Numbered from the stretch's first letter, positions 16,895 through 26,100 are shown. The stretch is 37,039 bases of DNA from Desulfovibrionaceae bacterium (GCA_028689675.1 JAQVCS010000019.1:1-37039); one strand, 5' to 3'. The notes: a model not told the origin generated them from the sequence alone. Program-made: numbers and translations.

Positions 16895-17521
16895 TCAGTC
16901 GCGCTCCGTAGCAAAGGTAGTGGGTTCAAGGGCATCCAGCGCAGGGGCTGCGGCTTCGGGCAGCAGAGAAAGGGCAAGCGTGTAGGGCGTCATAGGCTCA
17001 ATATGCAGATCAAAAGTGCGAATAAAATATTCGGTAAAGAGCTCAACAACCTTGCTTTGCGTGGAAGCGAACCAAATTTCGCCAGTATCTGTTGCCCACA
17101 CCACATTAAATTCTGCGGGTACAGGCAAAAAGCGCATGCGTAATTTTAGCAAAACTTGTTCTTTCAGTTCTTTTTTACGCTCGCGGCTGACAAATTTCTT
17201 ACCTTGTTCAGCCATTTTGGCTTTTTCGTCTTTCAGCGCAAGGGCAAGGTGTTTTTTTATTACCCCAGCAGGCACACGGCGCGTATCAAGGCGCAGTGAA
17301 AAGACAATATATGCACCTTTTTCTGGCGGTGCGCTCAGCCATTCCATATCAAGCATATCTTCAAAGCTCGTCCAGCCCAAAGCACGCTCTTCGGGAAGAT
17401 CGTCAATATCACGAAAAGCAAATTGCTTTAGCTTTTCAGGAACTTGCCCCCAAAGCTCGGCAGGAACAGCGTCCACCAGACGAAAACGGGTGAACGAACA
17501 GGAAGAATTAAAAAAGCCCAT
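16895..17521 (-). CDS. rdgC: RdgC-like recombination-associated protein, N-terminal half
   Basis: RdgC forms a ring around duplex DNA and restrains RecA activity. The 208-residue product starts MGFFNSSCSFTRFRLVD and has the family segments LGWTSFEDML, DTRRVPAGVIKKHL, a basic helix SRERKKELKEQVLLKLR, and VVWATDTGEIWFAS, comparable in order to E. coli RdgC (GWVPP, PSPVIKQAL, KDSLKDEVL, IDTVNGLIMV). The protein is about two thirds of the E. coli length and stops where the C-terminal half begins in the next gene. The ATG at 17521 has a clear AAGGAG; an upstream start at 17545 lacks one. It heads the operon rdgC-N, rdgC-C, oppB, oppC, recN. Confidence 0.75.
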   Translation of the reverse strand: MGFFNSSCSFTRFRLVDAVPAELWGQVPEKLKQFAFRDIDDLPEERALGWTSFEDMLDMEWLSAPPEKGAYIVFSLRLDTRRVPAGVIKKHLALALKDEKAKMAEQGKKFVSRERKKELKEQVLLKLRMRFLPVPAEFNVVWATDTGEIWFASTQSKVVELFTEYFIRTFDLHIEPMTPYTLALSLLPEAAAPALDALEPTTFATERD

Positions 17522-17935
17522 AAAAACTCCTTGGCACGGTAACAAAGCAAGCCCTGCGGTAAAAAGAACACAGGGAATTGGGTCACCTTTCTTTACGCTG
17601 TGCCTGCCTTCATGGCAAGTGCTTGTATGCCTTGTGGGGATGAGCCTTTGTGTTATGATGATGTGAAATGAGGGATGGATAAGGCGTTTTGAAGGCGTAT
17701 TAAAAATACGCGCATAATGTTAATTATGTAAACTTTTATTTTGTTAATTTTGCCTTTTGCTGAGTATCAAACACAGAGCAAGCCTAAGCCTTAACATAAG
17801 CCACTCTCCACCAATGCTGCTGTAGCAATACAAAATCAGCCCTGTAGAAAGCGACTTCCCAAGCACAGGCTTTTGTCGTAGCGTATAGGCCTTGTCACAC
17901 GGTATTTTAACAGCATCCAAAGCATATCAATCCTT
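17522..17935. other. Divergent intergenic region between rdgC and sbcDC
   Basis: About 410 bases with no supported gene. It holds the promoters of two divergent repair transcripts. The only clear structure is a candidate promoter with a palindromic spacer at 17689-17718. The sbcDC start at 17936 has no recognisable ribosome binding site. No E. coli-type LexA box (CTGT-N8-ACAG) was found by eye. Confidence 0.5.
17689..17718 (+). promoter_or_regulatory. Candidate promoter with palindromic spacer
   Basis: A -35-like TTGAAG (17689-17694) and -10-like CATAAT (17713-17718) are 18 bases apart. The spacer is filled by the perfect palindrome GCGTATT-AAA-AATACGC (17695-17711), an arrangement typical for repressor-controlled promoters. 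It would give a leader of about 210 bases before sbcDC, so the assignment is uncertain. Confidence 0.35.
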
Positions 17936-20900
17936 ATGAAAATTCTGCACACATCAGACTGGCATTTGGGGCGCAGCTTGTACACCAAAACGCGCTATGC
18001 CGAGCACGAAGCCTTTTTAGATTGGCTGGCACAGTGCATTGAACAAGAGCATATTGACGCCCTGCTGGTGGCTGGAGATATTTTTGACAGCAGCACACCC
18101 AGTGCCAAGGCACAGGAGCTCTATTTTTCTTTTTTAGCGCGTGTGGCAAAACTGCCTTGCTGTCGGAATATTATCATCACAGGCGGCAATCATGATTCGC
18201 CAGCTTTATTGCAGGCCGCGCGTGCCCCCTTGCAGGCCTTGCGCATTCATGTTGTTGCCTCAGCCCCAGCAGACCCAAAACACTGCGTGCTCCCCCTAAG
18301 CGATGCACAGGGCTGCCCTGCCCTGCTACTGTGCCCTGTGCCTTTTTTGCGCGATAAAGATGTGCGTCAAGTCAGCGCTGGGGAATCGCTTGAAGAAAAA
18401 AGTGCTAAACTGGTGCAGGGGGTGGCGGCATATTATCAGACTGTGTGCAAACAGGCCGAAAGTATACGCGGCACGCAAGACATCCCGCTTGTGGTTATGG
18501 GGCATTGCTTTACGGCTGGGGGGCGTATTTCTGAAGGCGATGGCGTGCGCGAGCTCTATGTAGGCTCACTGGCACATATTCCTGCTGAAGCCTTTTCGCC
18601 TGCTATTGATTATCTTGCCCTAGGGCATTTACATGCGCCCCAGCTTGTGGCCAACAAAGCACATTGGCGCTATAGTGGTGCGCCCCTGCCCATGAGCTTT
18701 AGCGAGGCCGAGCAGGAAAAAAGCGTGTGCATTATTGAATTTTCAGGGCGGCATGCCCATGTTCAGCCTATGCCCATCCCCTGCTGGCAAGCCTTGCACA
18801 GCCTGAAAGGCGATAAAGAAAGCCTTTGCCGCGCTTTGCAAGCCCTGCGCATGCAAGGGCAGCCCTGCTGGCTTGAAATAGAGCACACGGGGGATACCCT
18901 TGCCGCGAACCTTCATGAAGAACTTGAAGCTTTGGTGCAGGGCAGCCCGCTTGAAATTGTGCGCATTAAAGAGCGTAGCCTTAGTGCCCGCACCATGGCG
19001 CTGAATACAGCCGAATCGCTGGAAGACCTCAGCGTGCAAGAAGTGTTCACGCGCTGCCTCAACAGTGAGCATGTCCCCGATGCAGAGCGCCCTGCCCTGA
19101 TGCACTGCTTTGCTGAAATTGCCCATGCTGTGGGCACAGAACCAAGCCCAGCCACGGGGGCTGGCTGCCTTGCCGCCCTACACAGTGTGCGCTTTGCCAA
19201 CCTGAATTCGCTTATGGGCGAATGGAGCATAGATTTTTGTCATGAAGCCTACCGCACAGATGGCATTTTTGCCATCACAGGCGCAACAGGCGCGGGCAAA
19301 AGCACTTTGCTGGATGCAATTTGCCTTGCCTTATATGGCATGACACCGCGCTTGGGCAAAATTACCGCCTCGGCCAATGCTATTATGTCACGGCAGGCAT
19401 CTTTTTGCTTTGCCGAAGTCACCTTTGCCACCACCACAGGCCTGTACCGTGCCCATTTCAGCCAAAAAAGAAAAACACGCGGCAAAAATAAAGAAGGCCT
19501 GCAAGAGCCTAAATATGAAATAAGCCAGCTGCCAGAAGGTACAGTGCTTGCCTCAAAAGCCCGCGAGGCAGCAACGCTTATAGAAAATATTACGGGCATG
19601 AATTTTGACCGCTTCAGCCGTGCAATTTTGCTTGCTCAAGGAGATTTTGCGGCCTTTTTGCGCGCTAATGCCGATACCCGTGCCCCCTTGCTGGAACAAA
19701 TTACCCAAACCGAAATATATAGCCAAATATCTAAAGCAGTACATGAACGTTTCAGCAAGGAAAAAGAAGCTCTTATTCCCCTTGAGGCACAAAAAAAGGC
19801 ACTACAGCTTGCCACAGAAGCCGAACAAAAAGAACAGCAGCAAGCCTTGCAGAGGCACCGTGCTGCCCTAACAGCATTGCAGCACTGTACCCAACAAGTA
19901 GACGCTGCCCTAGCTTGGCAGCGCAGCCTGTGCAGCCTGCAAGAGCAGCAAAGCCTCTTGAACAGCGCCTCGGCAAAGAATCATGCAGCTCTATTGGATT
20001 TTCAGCCAGAGCAAGCACGCCTCGACGCAGCCCAGCGGGCAGAAAGCATAGCCCCGATTTATAGCGAGGCTGTACGCCTGCGCCAACAATGCCAGCAGCT
20101 GGAAGAGGAAAAAACAAGGCTTACGGCAGCACTGTGCAGCAAGGCAGCGCAGAAAGAAGCACAAGAGCGCCTTGCCGCACAGGCTCTGACCCAGCAAGAA
20201 CAGGCAGAAGCGCAATGGCAGGCGCAAGCCCCTCTGTTTTTGCAAGTGCGCACCTTGGACGCCCGCCTTCAAGATAAAGCTCAAGTGCTGCTCACAAGCC
20301 AGCAGCGTATGCAGGAAGGTGCCGCCCTTTTGGCCGAAAGGCAGCAAGCCTTGCTGCATAACCAAAGCCTGTTACTCGAAGCGGGCAAAGCACAGCACGC
20401 TGCCAGTATTGCCCTGCATGCCCACCATGCCGATGCCCCTTTGGTTGAGGAATATTCGGGTTTGGCGGCACAGCTTTCGGCTTTGGCTGCTGCCTTTCTT
20501 CAGAAAAAAACAGTGCGGCAAGAACAAGAAGCAGCACAGGCTGCCGTGCAGCAAGCGCAAGAAGCTCTTGCCCTGCTTCAGGAAAGCCTTGCTCAGCAAA
20601 AACAGAGCTGCGCCGCGCAAGAGCAACAAAGCAGCACGCTGGAGCGGCGCTATAGCGTGTTGCTAGCGGGCAAAAGCCCCGCCCAGTGGCGGGAAGCCTT
20701 GCTTGCCCTAAGCCAAAAGCACACACAGCTTACCACGGCGGCACAGCACCTTCAGGCATTGCATGCCCTGCAACAAGAGCAGCACAACCTAACATCAGCG
20801 CACGAAAAGACCATTGCGGCATTACAGCTGCACGAGCACAGCACCGCCAGCGCCCGCAGCGAGCATGTCCGATGCACAGCGGCTTTTGATCATGCTGTGC

Positions 20901-22843
20901 AGCTCTTGCACCTTGTTAAAAAAATTCAAAGTCTTGAGGAAGAACGCGCCGCGCTTCAGCATGGGCAGCCCTGCCCTTTGTGCGGGGCAAGGCAGCACCC
21001 TTATTGCGAACAGGCCACCCTGCCCCCTGTTTCTGAAAACGAGGTGGAGCGTTGCCGTACCCTTATGGATGCTGCCGCTCAAACCCTGCTGGAACAAGAG
21101 CAAAGCCTACATAGCCTGCGCACACAGTTGTCGAACATACACAGTGAGCAGGAAAAACTGGCCAAGGAAGAAGCCCTGCACACACAAGCCCTTGCCGAAC
21201 TTGTGCCAAGCGCTGCTAAAGACGCAAAGCACAGCATGGCTGAGCACCTTAGCCACTGCCAGCAGGCAACAGCGCTGGAATATCAGCATTGCCTGCATAC
21301 CATGACTGCAATTGACACGCAGGGGCAGGCTTTAGAGGAACACAAGCAGCGCTACCAGCAAGCACATACAGCACTGCTGCACGCGCAGGCCGCTGAAGAA
21401 CGCACAGCCAATGCCTTGCAACAGGCACAGCAGCAAGAGCAGGAAAAAAGCACAGCGCTGCACACCATACGGGCGCATTACGCGGAAAAATGCGCCGCCC
21501 TGCTGCTTAACCTGCGCCCCTATGGCATAAGCGCACTGGAGGCCGAGGCTATCCCCGAGCTTCAGGAAAGCCTGCGGCAGCGCAAAGAACAGTACAGCCT
21601 TTTACAGCAGGCCGTGCAGCAGGCCACACAGGAGCATGAGGAGTGCAACAATGCGCTCCTTGTTGTGCAACAAAGCCTGCAACAGGCTGAAAAAGAAGCA
21701 AAAATAGCACAAGAGCACTATATTGCTGTGCTGCATGAACATACTGCTCTGCATACAGAGCGCCAAAACCTTTTTGGGGAAAAGAATGTCGACGCAGCAG
21801 AGCGCAGCCTGCGCCAGCACATAGAGCAGGCCAAAGCCAACTATGCTGCGGCACTTCAGGCTGCGTCTATGGCTGCCCAAGCATGGAGCAGCACAGCGGC
21901 CTTGCTGGAACAGGCAGAGCGCACAGGCATACAGGCGAGGAAAACCTGCCGCGAGGCAGAAGAGGCGCTTATGCTTGCCCTTGACCAAGCATATTTTGCT
22001 GACGAAGCAACATATTGTGCTGCCTGCCTTAGCCCACAAGAAAAACAAGCTCTGTGTGCCCGCCGTGACGCCCTGCACACCGAAAAACAAAGCCTGCACT
22101 TGCAGCTGCATGAAGCAGAGCACAAGCTCAGCAATCATAAGGCGCAAGAACACAGCATGGCTCAGCCCGAAGAACTGCAAGCCTTACTTGAAGAATTGCA
22201 GGCGCTCATACAGTACAATCATGAGCATGTGGGGGCTTTGCAGCACAGCATTGCCCAGCAAGAAAAGCAGCAGCAAATAAGTAAAGACCTTGCTGCAGCC
22301 ATTGCAGCGCAGCAGCGCGAACTTGCCCTATGGGCATACATGCACAAACTTATTGGCTCAGCAGACGGAAAAAAGTTCCGCAACTTTGCGCAGGAACTTA
22401 CCTTCGAGCATGTTGTCGCCTTGGCCAATGGGCAGCTGCAAGCTATGACAGACCGCTATATTTTGCTGCGCGACCCTGCCCTTCCCCTTGAGCTGCATGT
22501 GCTTGATACTTGGCAAGGAGGGTTAAGCCGCACCACCAAAAACCTTTCTGGCGGCGAAAGTTTTTTGGTCAGCCTTGCCCTTGCGCTGGCTTTATCCCGC
22601 ATGGTGAGCAAGCATGCGCGCGTGGAATCACTCTTTTTAGACGAAGGTTTTGGCACATTGGACGAAGAAACACTGAATACAGCTTTAGAAGCCCTTGCCA
22701 ACCTGCAAAAAACAGGGCGACTTATTGGCATTATTTCACACATTCCTGCCTTGCGCGAACGCATAGCCACGCAAATTTGGGTAAAAAAAGAAAGTGGGGG
22801 CAAAAGCTCATTGCATGGGGCTGGCTGCTCGTCAGGCGGCTGA
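17936..22843 (+). CDS. sbcDC: SbcD-SbcC fusion: Mre11-type nuclease joined to Rad50-type ATPase
   Basis: Normally SbcD and SbcC are two proteins that form a complex which opens hairpins and processes DNA ends. Here they are one 1635-residue chain. Residues 1-400 are a full SbcD: TSDWHLGR (6-13, metal ligands Asp8, His10), AGDIFD (46-51), GGNHD (83-87), MGH (188-190) and GHLH (230-233). After a short linker (about 400-414) comes SbcC: FANLNSLMGEWSIDF, Walker A GATGAGKST (449-457), long coiled coils rich in Q, A, L and E, the zinc hook CPLCG (Cys1013, Cys1016), signature LSGGES (1537-1542) and Walker B LFLDEGFGTLDEE (1566-1578). The whole frame is open with no internal ribosome binding site at the junction. 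The start MKILHTSDWH is canonical though no ribosome binding site is seen. It is divergent from the rdgC operon. Confidence 0.95.
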   Translation: MKILHTSDWHLGRSLYTKTRYAEHEAFLDWLAQCIEQEHIDALLVAGDIFDSSTPSAKAQELYFSFLARVAKLPCCRNIIITGGNHDSPALLQAARAPLQALRIHVVASAPADPKHCVLPLSDAQGCPALLLCPVPFLRDKDVRQVSAGESLEEKSAKLVQGVAAYYQTVCKQAESIRGTQDIPLVVMGHCFTAGGRISEGDGVRELYVGSLAHIPAEAFSPAIDYLALGHLHAPQLVANKAHWRYSGAPLPMSFSEAEQEKSVCIIEFSGRHAHVQPMPIPCWQALHSLKGDKESLCRALQALRMQGQPCWLEIEHTGDTLAANLHEELEALVQGSPLEIVRIKERSLSARTMALNTAESLEDLSVQEVFTRCLNSEHVPDAERPALMHCFAEIAHAVGTEPSPATGAGCLAALHSVRFANLNSLMGEWSIDFCHEAYRTDGIFAITGATGAGKSTLLDAICLALYGMTPRLGKITASANAIMSRQASFCFAEVTFATTTGLYRAHFSQKRKTRGKNKEGLQEPKYEISQLPEGTVLASKAREAATLIENITGMNFDRFSRAILLAQGDFAAFLRANADTRAPLLEQITQTEIYSQISKAVHERFSKEKEALIPLEAQKKALQLATEAEQKEQQQALQRHRAALTALQHCTQQVDAALAWQRSLCSLQEQQSLLNSASAKNHAALLDFQPEQARLDAAQRAESIAPIYSEAVRLRQQCQQLEEEKTRLTAALCSKAAQKEAQERLAAQALTQQEQAEAQWQAQAPLFLQVRTLDARLQDKAQVLLTSQQRMQEGAALLAERQQALLHNQSLLLEAGKAQHAASIALHAHHADAPLVEEYSGLAAQLSALAAAFLQKKTVRQEQEAAQAAVQQAQEALALLQESLAQQKQSCAAQEQQSSTLERRYSVLLAGKSPAQWREALLALSQKHTQLTTAAQHLQALHALQQEQHNLTSAHEKTIAALQLHEHSTASARSEHVRCTAAFDHAVQLLHLVKKIQSLEEERAALQHGQPCPLCGARQHPYCEQATLPPVSENEVERCRTLMDAAAQTLLEQEQSLHSLRTQLSNIHSEQEKLAKEEALHTQALAELVPSAAKDAKHSMAEHLSHCQQATALEYQHCLHTMTAIDTQGQALEEHKQRYQQAHTALLHAQAAEERTANALQQAQQQEQEKSTALHTIRAHYAEKCAALLLNLRPYGISALEAEAIPELQESLRQRKEQYSLLQQAVQQATQEHEECNNALLVVQQSLQQAEKEAKIAQEHYIAVLHEHTALHTERQNLFGEKNVDAAERSLRQHIEQAKANYAAALQAASMAAQAWSSTAALLEQAERTGIQARKTCREAEEALMLALDQAYFADEATYCAACLSPQEKQALCARRDALHTEKQSLHLQLHEAEHKLSNHKAQEHSMAQPEELQALLEELQALIQYNHEHVGALQHSIAQQEKQQQISKDLAAAIAAQQRELALWAYMHKLIGSADGKKFRNFAQELTFEHVVALANGQLQAMTDRYILLRDPALPLELHVLDTWQGGLSRTTKNLSGGESFLVSLALALALSRMVSKHARVESLFLDEGFGTLDEETLNTALEALANLQKTGRLIGIISHIPALRERIATQIWVKKESGGKSSLHGAGCSSGG

Positions 22844-22946
22844 ATAAAAATACACAGCCCCCTCAGGAGGCTGGCCTTTCTAAAGCAAGTGATGTATGTA
22901 GCGCCCCCGATGTATTTTATGCCACTTTTACCGTATTGAGTATGCC
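22844..22946. other. Short spacer between sbcDC and mnmH
   Basis: Contains a small hairpin, CAGCC with GGCTG (about 22854-22873), followed by a mixed CCTTTCT tract, at best a weak terminator. The start region of mnmH has no obvious ribosome binding site. Confidence 0.35.
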
Positions 22947-23987
22947 ATGCCTTGCTATCACGATGCCCATGAATTTTTGAGCCTTTCCGAGCATTCCCTT
23001 CTTGTTGATGTGCGTTCTCCGCAGGAATATGCGCAGGGGCACATACCCCACGCACTCAGCCTGCCCTTGTTCAGCAATGCAGAGCGGGCTGCCGTGGGCA
23101 CATGCTATGCCCAGCAGGGCAAACAGGCCGCCGTGAGCATGGCACTTAGCCTTGTGGGCGGGCAATTGGCAGGCAAGCTGCAGCAGGCATTGGCACTGGC
23201 CGCAGGTGCAAAAGACATCTATATGTATTGTTGGCGCGGTGGTATGCGCAGCGGCAGCATGGCATGGCTGCTTGAGGCTGGGGGTTTTCAGGTGCACCTT
23301 TTACGCGGCGGCTACAAAGCATACCGCACGCTGGTGCGTCAAGAGCTGGCCGCAGGTGGGTCTGTGCATGTGCTGGGCGGTATGACTGGCTCTGGCAAAA
23401 CAGATATTTTGCTTGCCATGCGGGCAGCGGGTGCACAAGTTATTGATTTAGAGGGCTTAGCCTGCCACCGTGGCTCTGTATTTGGCGGCCTTGGCATGCC
23501 GCAACAGCCCCACTCTGAAATGATGGAAAATTCTCTGCATCAGGCTTGGGTGCATATGGATTTTTCCCGCCCTGTCTGGGTGGAAGACGAAAGCCGCCGC
23601 ATAGGCAATATAACCTTGTGCAATGAGTTTTTTAGCCACATAGAACAGGGCATACTGGTCACTATAAGCATACCGCGCGCCGCAAGGGTGCACAGGCTGG
23701 TTTCCATGTATGCAGAGGCTGAAAGCAGCCCAAAGCAGGAAGCCCACCTGCTGCATGCTATAGCCCTGCTGGAAAAAAGGCTGGGCAATGCCCTGTGCCG
23801 CCAATGCCAACAAGCTGTGCAGCAGGGCAACTATGCCACTGCTGTGGCAGGCCTGCTTGACTATTATGATAAAGGCTACCAGCATGCGCTGCTGCGTAAG
23901 GCAAAGCCGCCGCAAGCGCACTTTGCCTGTGAGGCTGATATGCCCGAAGCCAGCGCGGCCAAAATTTTAGCCCACTACCCAGTCTAA
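22947..23987 (+). CDS. mnmH: tRNA 2-selenouridine synthase
   Basis: MnmH (also SelU, YbbB) replaces sulfur by selenium at the wobble 2-thiouridine of certain tRNAs, through a geranylated intermediate, using selenophosphate. The 346-residue protein has an N-terminal rhodanese domain with VDVRSPQEY (20-28) and the catalytic cysteine at 95 in YCWRGGMRS, and a C-terminal P-loop domain with GGMTGSGKT (144-152), LEGLACHRGS (168-177) and VEDESRRIG. All elements of the E. coli enzyme are present at similar length. This implies that the organism makes selenophosphate (SelD elsewhere). It follows sbcDC by about 100 bases; they may share transcription. Confidence 0.95.
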   Translation: MPCYHDAHEFLSLSEHSLLVDVRSPQEYAQGHIPHALSLPLFSNAERAAVGTCYAQQGKQAAVSMALSLVGGQLAGKLQQALALAAGAKDIYMYCWRGGMRSGSMAWLLEAGGFQVHLLRGGYKAYRTLVRQELAAGGSVHVLGGMTGSGKTDILLAMRAAGAQVIDLEGLACHRGSVFGGLGMPQQPHSEMMENSLHQAWVHMDFSRPVWVEDESRRIGNITLCNEFFSHIEQGILVTISIPRAARVHRLVSMYAEAESSPKQEAHLLHAIALLEKRLGNALCRQCQQAVQQGNYATAVAGLLDYYDKGYQHALLRKAKPPQAHFACEADMPEASAAKILAHYPV

Positions 23988-24070
23988 GGCTGTCCTATAG
24001 TCAACAATAAAAGACACGCCCTTGCCCTGCATTGACAAAGCTTGGGGTGAAGTTTAGATTTATTCGTTTT

Positions 24071-24098
24071 TTGACATACTGTTATTTGTTTGTATTTT
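24071..24098 (+). promoter_or_regulatory. Sigma-70 type promoter for upp
   Basis: A perfect -35 box TTGACA (24071-24076) and a -10-like TATTTT (24093-24098) are separated by 16 bases, in an AT-rich stretch about 35 bases before the upp ATG. Transcription would start near 24105. Confidence 0.65.
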
Positions 24099-24132
24099 CG
24101 TACCATAGAACCTTTCGATGAGGAGCATTTCC

Positions 24133-24759
24133 ATGGCCGTACATGTTGTTGATCACCCTCTGGTGCGCCACAAGCTGGGCATTTTACGCAAAGATGCCAC
24201 GTCTACCAGTGAATTTCGTCAAGTAACCAAAGAATTGGCGCGCTTACTGGTGTATGAAGCCAGCAAAAACCTTGAGGTAGAAACAACCACAGTGCAAGGC
24301 TGGGCTGGGCCTGTGGAAGTGGAAGAAATTTCTGGCAAAAAAATTACTGTTGTGCCCATTTTGCGCGCTGGCATAGGCCTGATGGATGGCGTGCTGGACA
24401 TGATACCCGGTGCTAAAATCAGCGTGGTGGGCTTGTACCGTAATGAAGAAACCCTTGAACCTGTTGAATATTATGTCAAGTTGGCCAAGGGCATTGAAAA
24501 CCGCTTGGCGCTTATTCTTGACCCCATGCTTGCCACAGGCGGCTCGCTTATTGCCACTATTGATTTGCTCAAGCGCCACGGCTGCACCAAAATTTGCAGC
24601 CTGAATATGGTCTGCGCCCCAGAAGGGATTAAAAAAGTGCTTGAAGCACACCCCGATGTGGAAATTTACACAGCGTCCATTGATGATTGCCTAAACGAGC
24701 ATGGCTATATTCTGCCAGGCTTGGGAGACGCTGGAGACCGACTCTTTGGCACAAAATAA
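24133..24759 (+). CDS. upp: Uracil phosphoribosyltransferase
   Basis: Upp makes UMP from uracil and PRPP, salvaging the base taken up by UraA encoded next. The 208-residue product has the normal length, starts [16 protein letters not shown] and shows the PRPP-binding loop [17 protein letters not shown], the base-contacting region with [17 protein letters not shown] at the C-terminus, and [15 protein letters not shown] in the middle. The ATG at 24133 is chosen over one 15 bases upstream because it starts where the family does and has GAGGAG ahead. A TTGACA promoter precedes it, and an intrinsic terminator separates it from uraA. Confidence 0.97.
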   Translation: MAVHVVDHPLVRHKLGILRKDATSTSEFRQVTKELARLLVYEASKNLEVETTTVQGWAGPVEVEEISGKKITVVPILRAGIGLMDGVLDMIPGAKISVVGLYRNEETLEPVEYYVKLAKGIENRLALILDPMLATGGSLIATIDLLKRHGCTKICSLNMVCAPEGIKKVLEAHPDVEIYTASIDDCLNEHGYILPGLGDAGDRLFGTK

Positions 24760-24765
24760 CAGCGT

Positions 24766-24804
24766 AAAACGCGTACTGCCTTCCCCGATGGTACGCGTTT
24801 TTTT
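24766..24804 (+). terminator. Intrinsic terminator or attenuator between upp and uraA
   Basis: AAAACGCGTAC (24766-24776) pairs with GTACGCGTTTT (24791-24801), followed by further T residues. It lies inside the upp-uraA unit, so partial read-through would set a lower level of uraA than of upp. No separate uraA promoter was seen in the short gap. Confidence 0.82.
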
Positions 24805-24855
24805 GCGTTCGCAGTGCAAGATATCAGCCTGATACAGAACTCAGTGGAGCTCCCC

Positions 24856-26100
24856 ATGCAGACCGACTATGCTTTCCGCCTTAAAGACGCTGCCATAGGA
24901 ATGCAAATGCTTTGTGTTGCCTTTGGTGCTTTGGTGCTTGTGCCCCTGTTAACAGGAATGAACAGTAATGTGGCGCTCTTCACCGCAGGGGTGGGCACAT
25001 TATTATTTCAAGTTATTACTAAGGGCAGCGTGCCCATTTTTTTGGCGTCTTCCTTTGCCTTTATTGCCCCTATTATCTATGGCATTCAAACATGGGGCTT
25101 GCCCGCCACGTTGGGCGCAACCGCTATTTCTGGCCTTGTGTATGTGCTGATAAGTTTTGTTATTCGCTTTCGCGGCACAGAATGTATTTTGCGCCTGCTG
25201 CCCCCCATTGTGACTGGGCCTGTGATTATTGTTATTGGCCTTGTGCTGGCACCAGTGGGTGTAAACATGGCACTGGGCAAAGCTGGGGATGGCACGGTTA
25301 TTGTGCCAGAGCAGACTGCCCTGATTATTTCCATGACCTCGCTTGCCGTGACTGTGCTTGTTTCTTTGCTGGGGCGCGGCTGGCTGCGGCTTATCCCCAT
25401 TTTGTGCGGCATTCTTGCTGGCTGCCTATGCTCTTTTGCATTGGGTGTGCATGACTTTAGCAAAGTGGCAGAAAGCCCGTGGTTTGCCATGCCTGCCTTT
25501 GTGTTTCCTGAATTTCAATGGGAAGCTATGCTCTTTATTATTCCTGTTACCTTAGCACCTGTTATTGAGCATTTTGGAGATGTTATTGCCATCAGCTCCG
25601 TAACGGGCAAAGATTACCTGAAAGAGCCCGGCATAAAAAACACCATGTTGGGTGATGGCCTTGCCACCATGCTGGCCTCTTTTTTAGGCGGCCCGCCCAA
25701 CACAACCTATTCTGAAGTAACAGGAGCCGTGGCGCTGACCCGTGCCTTCAACCCCGGCATTATGACATGGGCAGCCATTTGCGCTATTATACTTTCCTTT
25801 GTAGCAAAAATTGGGGCTGTGCTCAGCTGCATACCCATGCCTGTTATGGGCGGCATTATGATTTTGCTCTTTGGCGCTATTATGGTGGTGGGTTTGAACA
25901 CTCTTGTGCGCGCGCAGCAAGATTTGATGGAAGCACGCAACCTTGCCATAGTTGCCCTGATTATCATTTTTGGCGTTGGGGGCATGACCTTTACCATAGG
26001 CTCATTCCGCCTTGGCGGTATTGGGCTTGCCGCGGTAACTGGTGTTTTGCTGAACCTGATTTTGCCCCACGACAAGCTCATCAAGAAAGTTCGTAAATAG
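24856..26100 (+). CDS. uraA: Uracil permease, NCS2 family
   Basis: UraA imports uracil with protons across the inner membrane. The 414-residue product has the multi-helix NCS2 layout, with AFGALVLVPLLTG in the first helix, APVIEHFGDVIA carrying the substrate-binding glutamate, and GGPPNTTYSEVTGAVALTR followed by IPMPVMGGIMILLFG, all close to E. coli UraA. An upstream GTG (24814) is in frame, but the ATG at 24856 has a GGAG site and removes an extension not found in the family. Adjacent upp supports uracil rather than xanthine as substrate. Confidence 0.93.
   Translation: MQTDYAFRLKDAAIGMQMLCVAFGALVLVPLLTGMNSNVALFTAGVGTLLFQVITKGSVPIFLASSFAFIAPIIYGIQTWGLPATLGATAISGLVYVLISFVIRFRGTECILRLLPPIVTGPVIIVIGLVLAPVGVNMALGKAGDGTVIVPEQTALIISMTSLAVTVLVSLLGRGWLRLIPILCGILAGCLCSFALGVHDFSKVAESPWFAMPAFVFPEFQWEAMLFIIPVTLAPVIEHFGDVIAISSVTGKDYLKEPGIKNTMLGDGLATMLASFLGGPPNTTYSEVTGAVALTRAFNPGIMTWAAICAIILSFVAKIGAVLSCIPMPVMGGIMILLFGAIMVVGLNTLVRAQQDLMEARNLAIVALIIIFGVGGMTFTIGSFRLGGIGLAAVTGVLLNLILPHDKLIKKVRK

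Noticed and set aside
17821..17935. LexA-type SOS box before sbcDC
   Set aside because: CCTGT and ACAGG are present but 19 bases apart, which does not fit the known spacing.
20292..22180. Several open frames opposite or out of frame with the SbcC coiled coil
   Set aside because: They follow the repetitive Q/A/L/E codon pattern of the coiled coil and have no start signals or family likeness.
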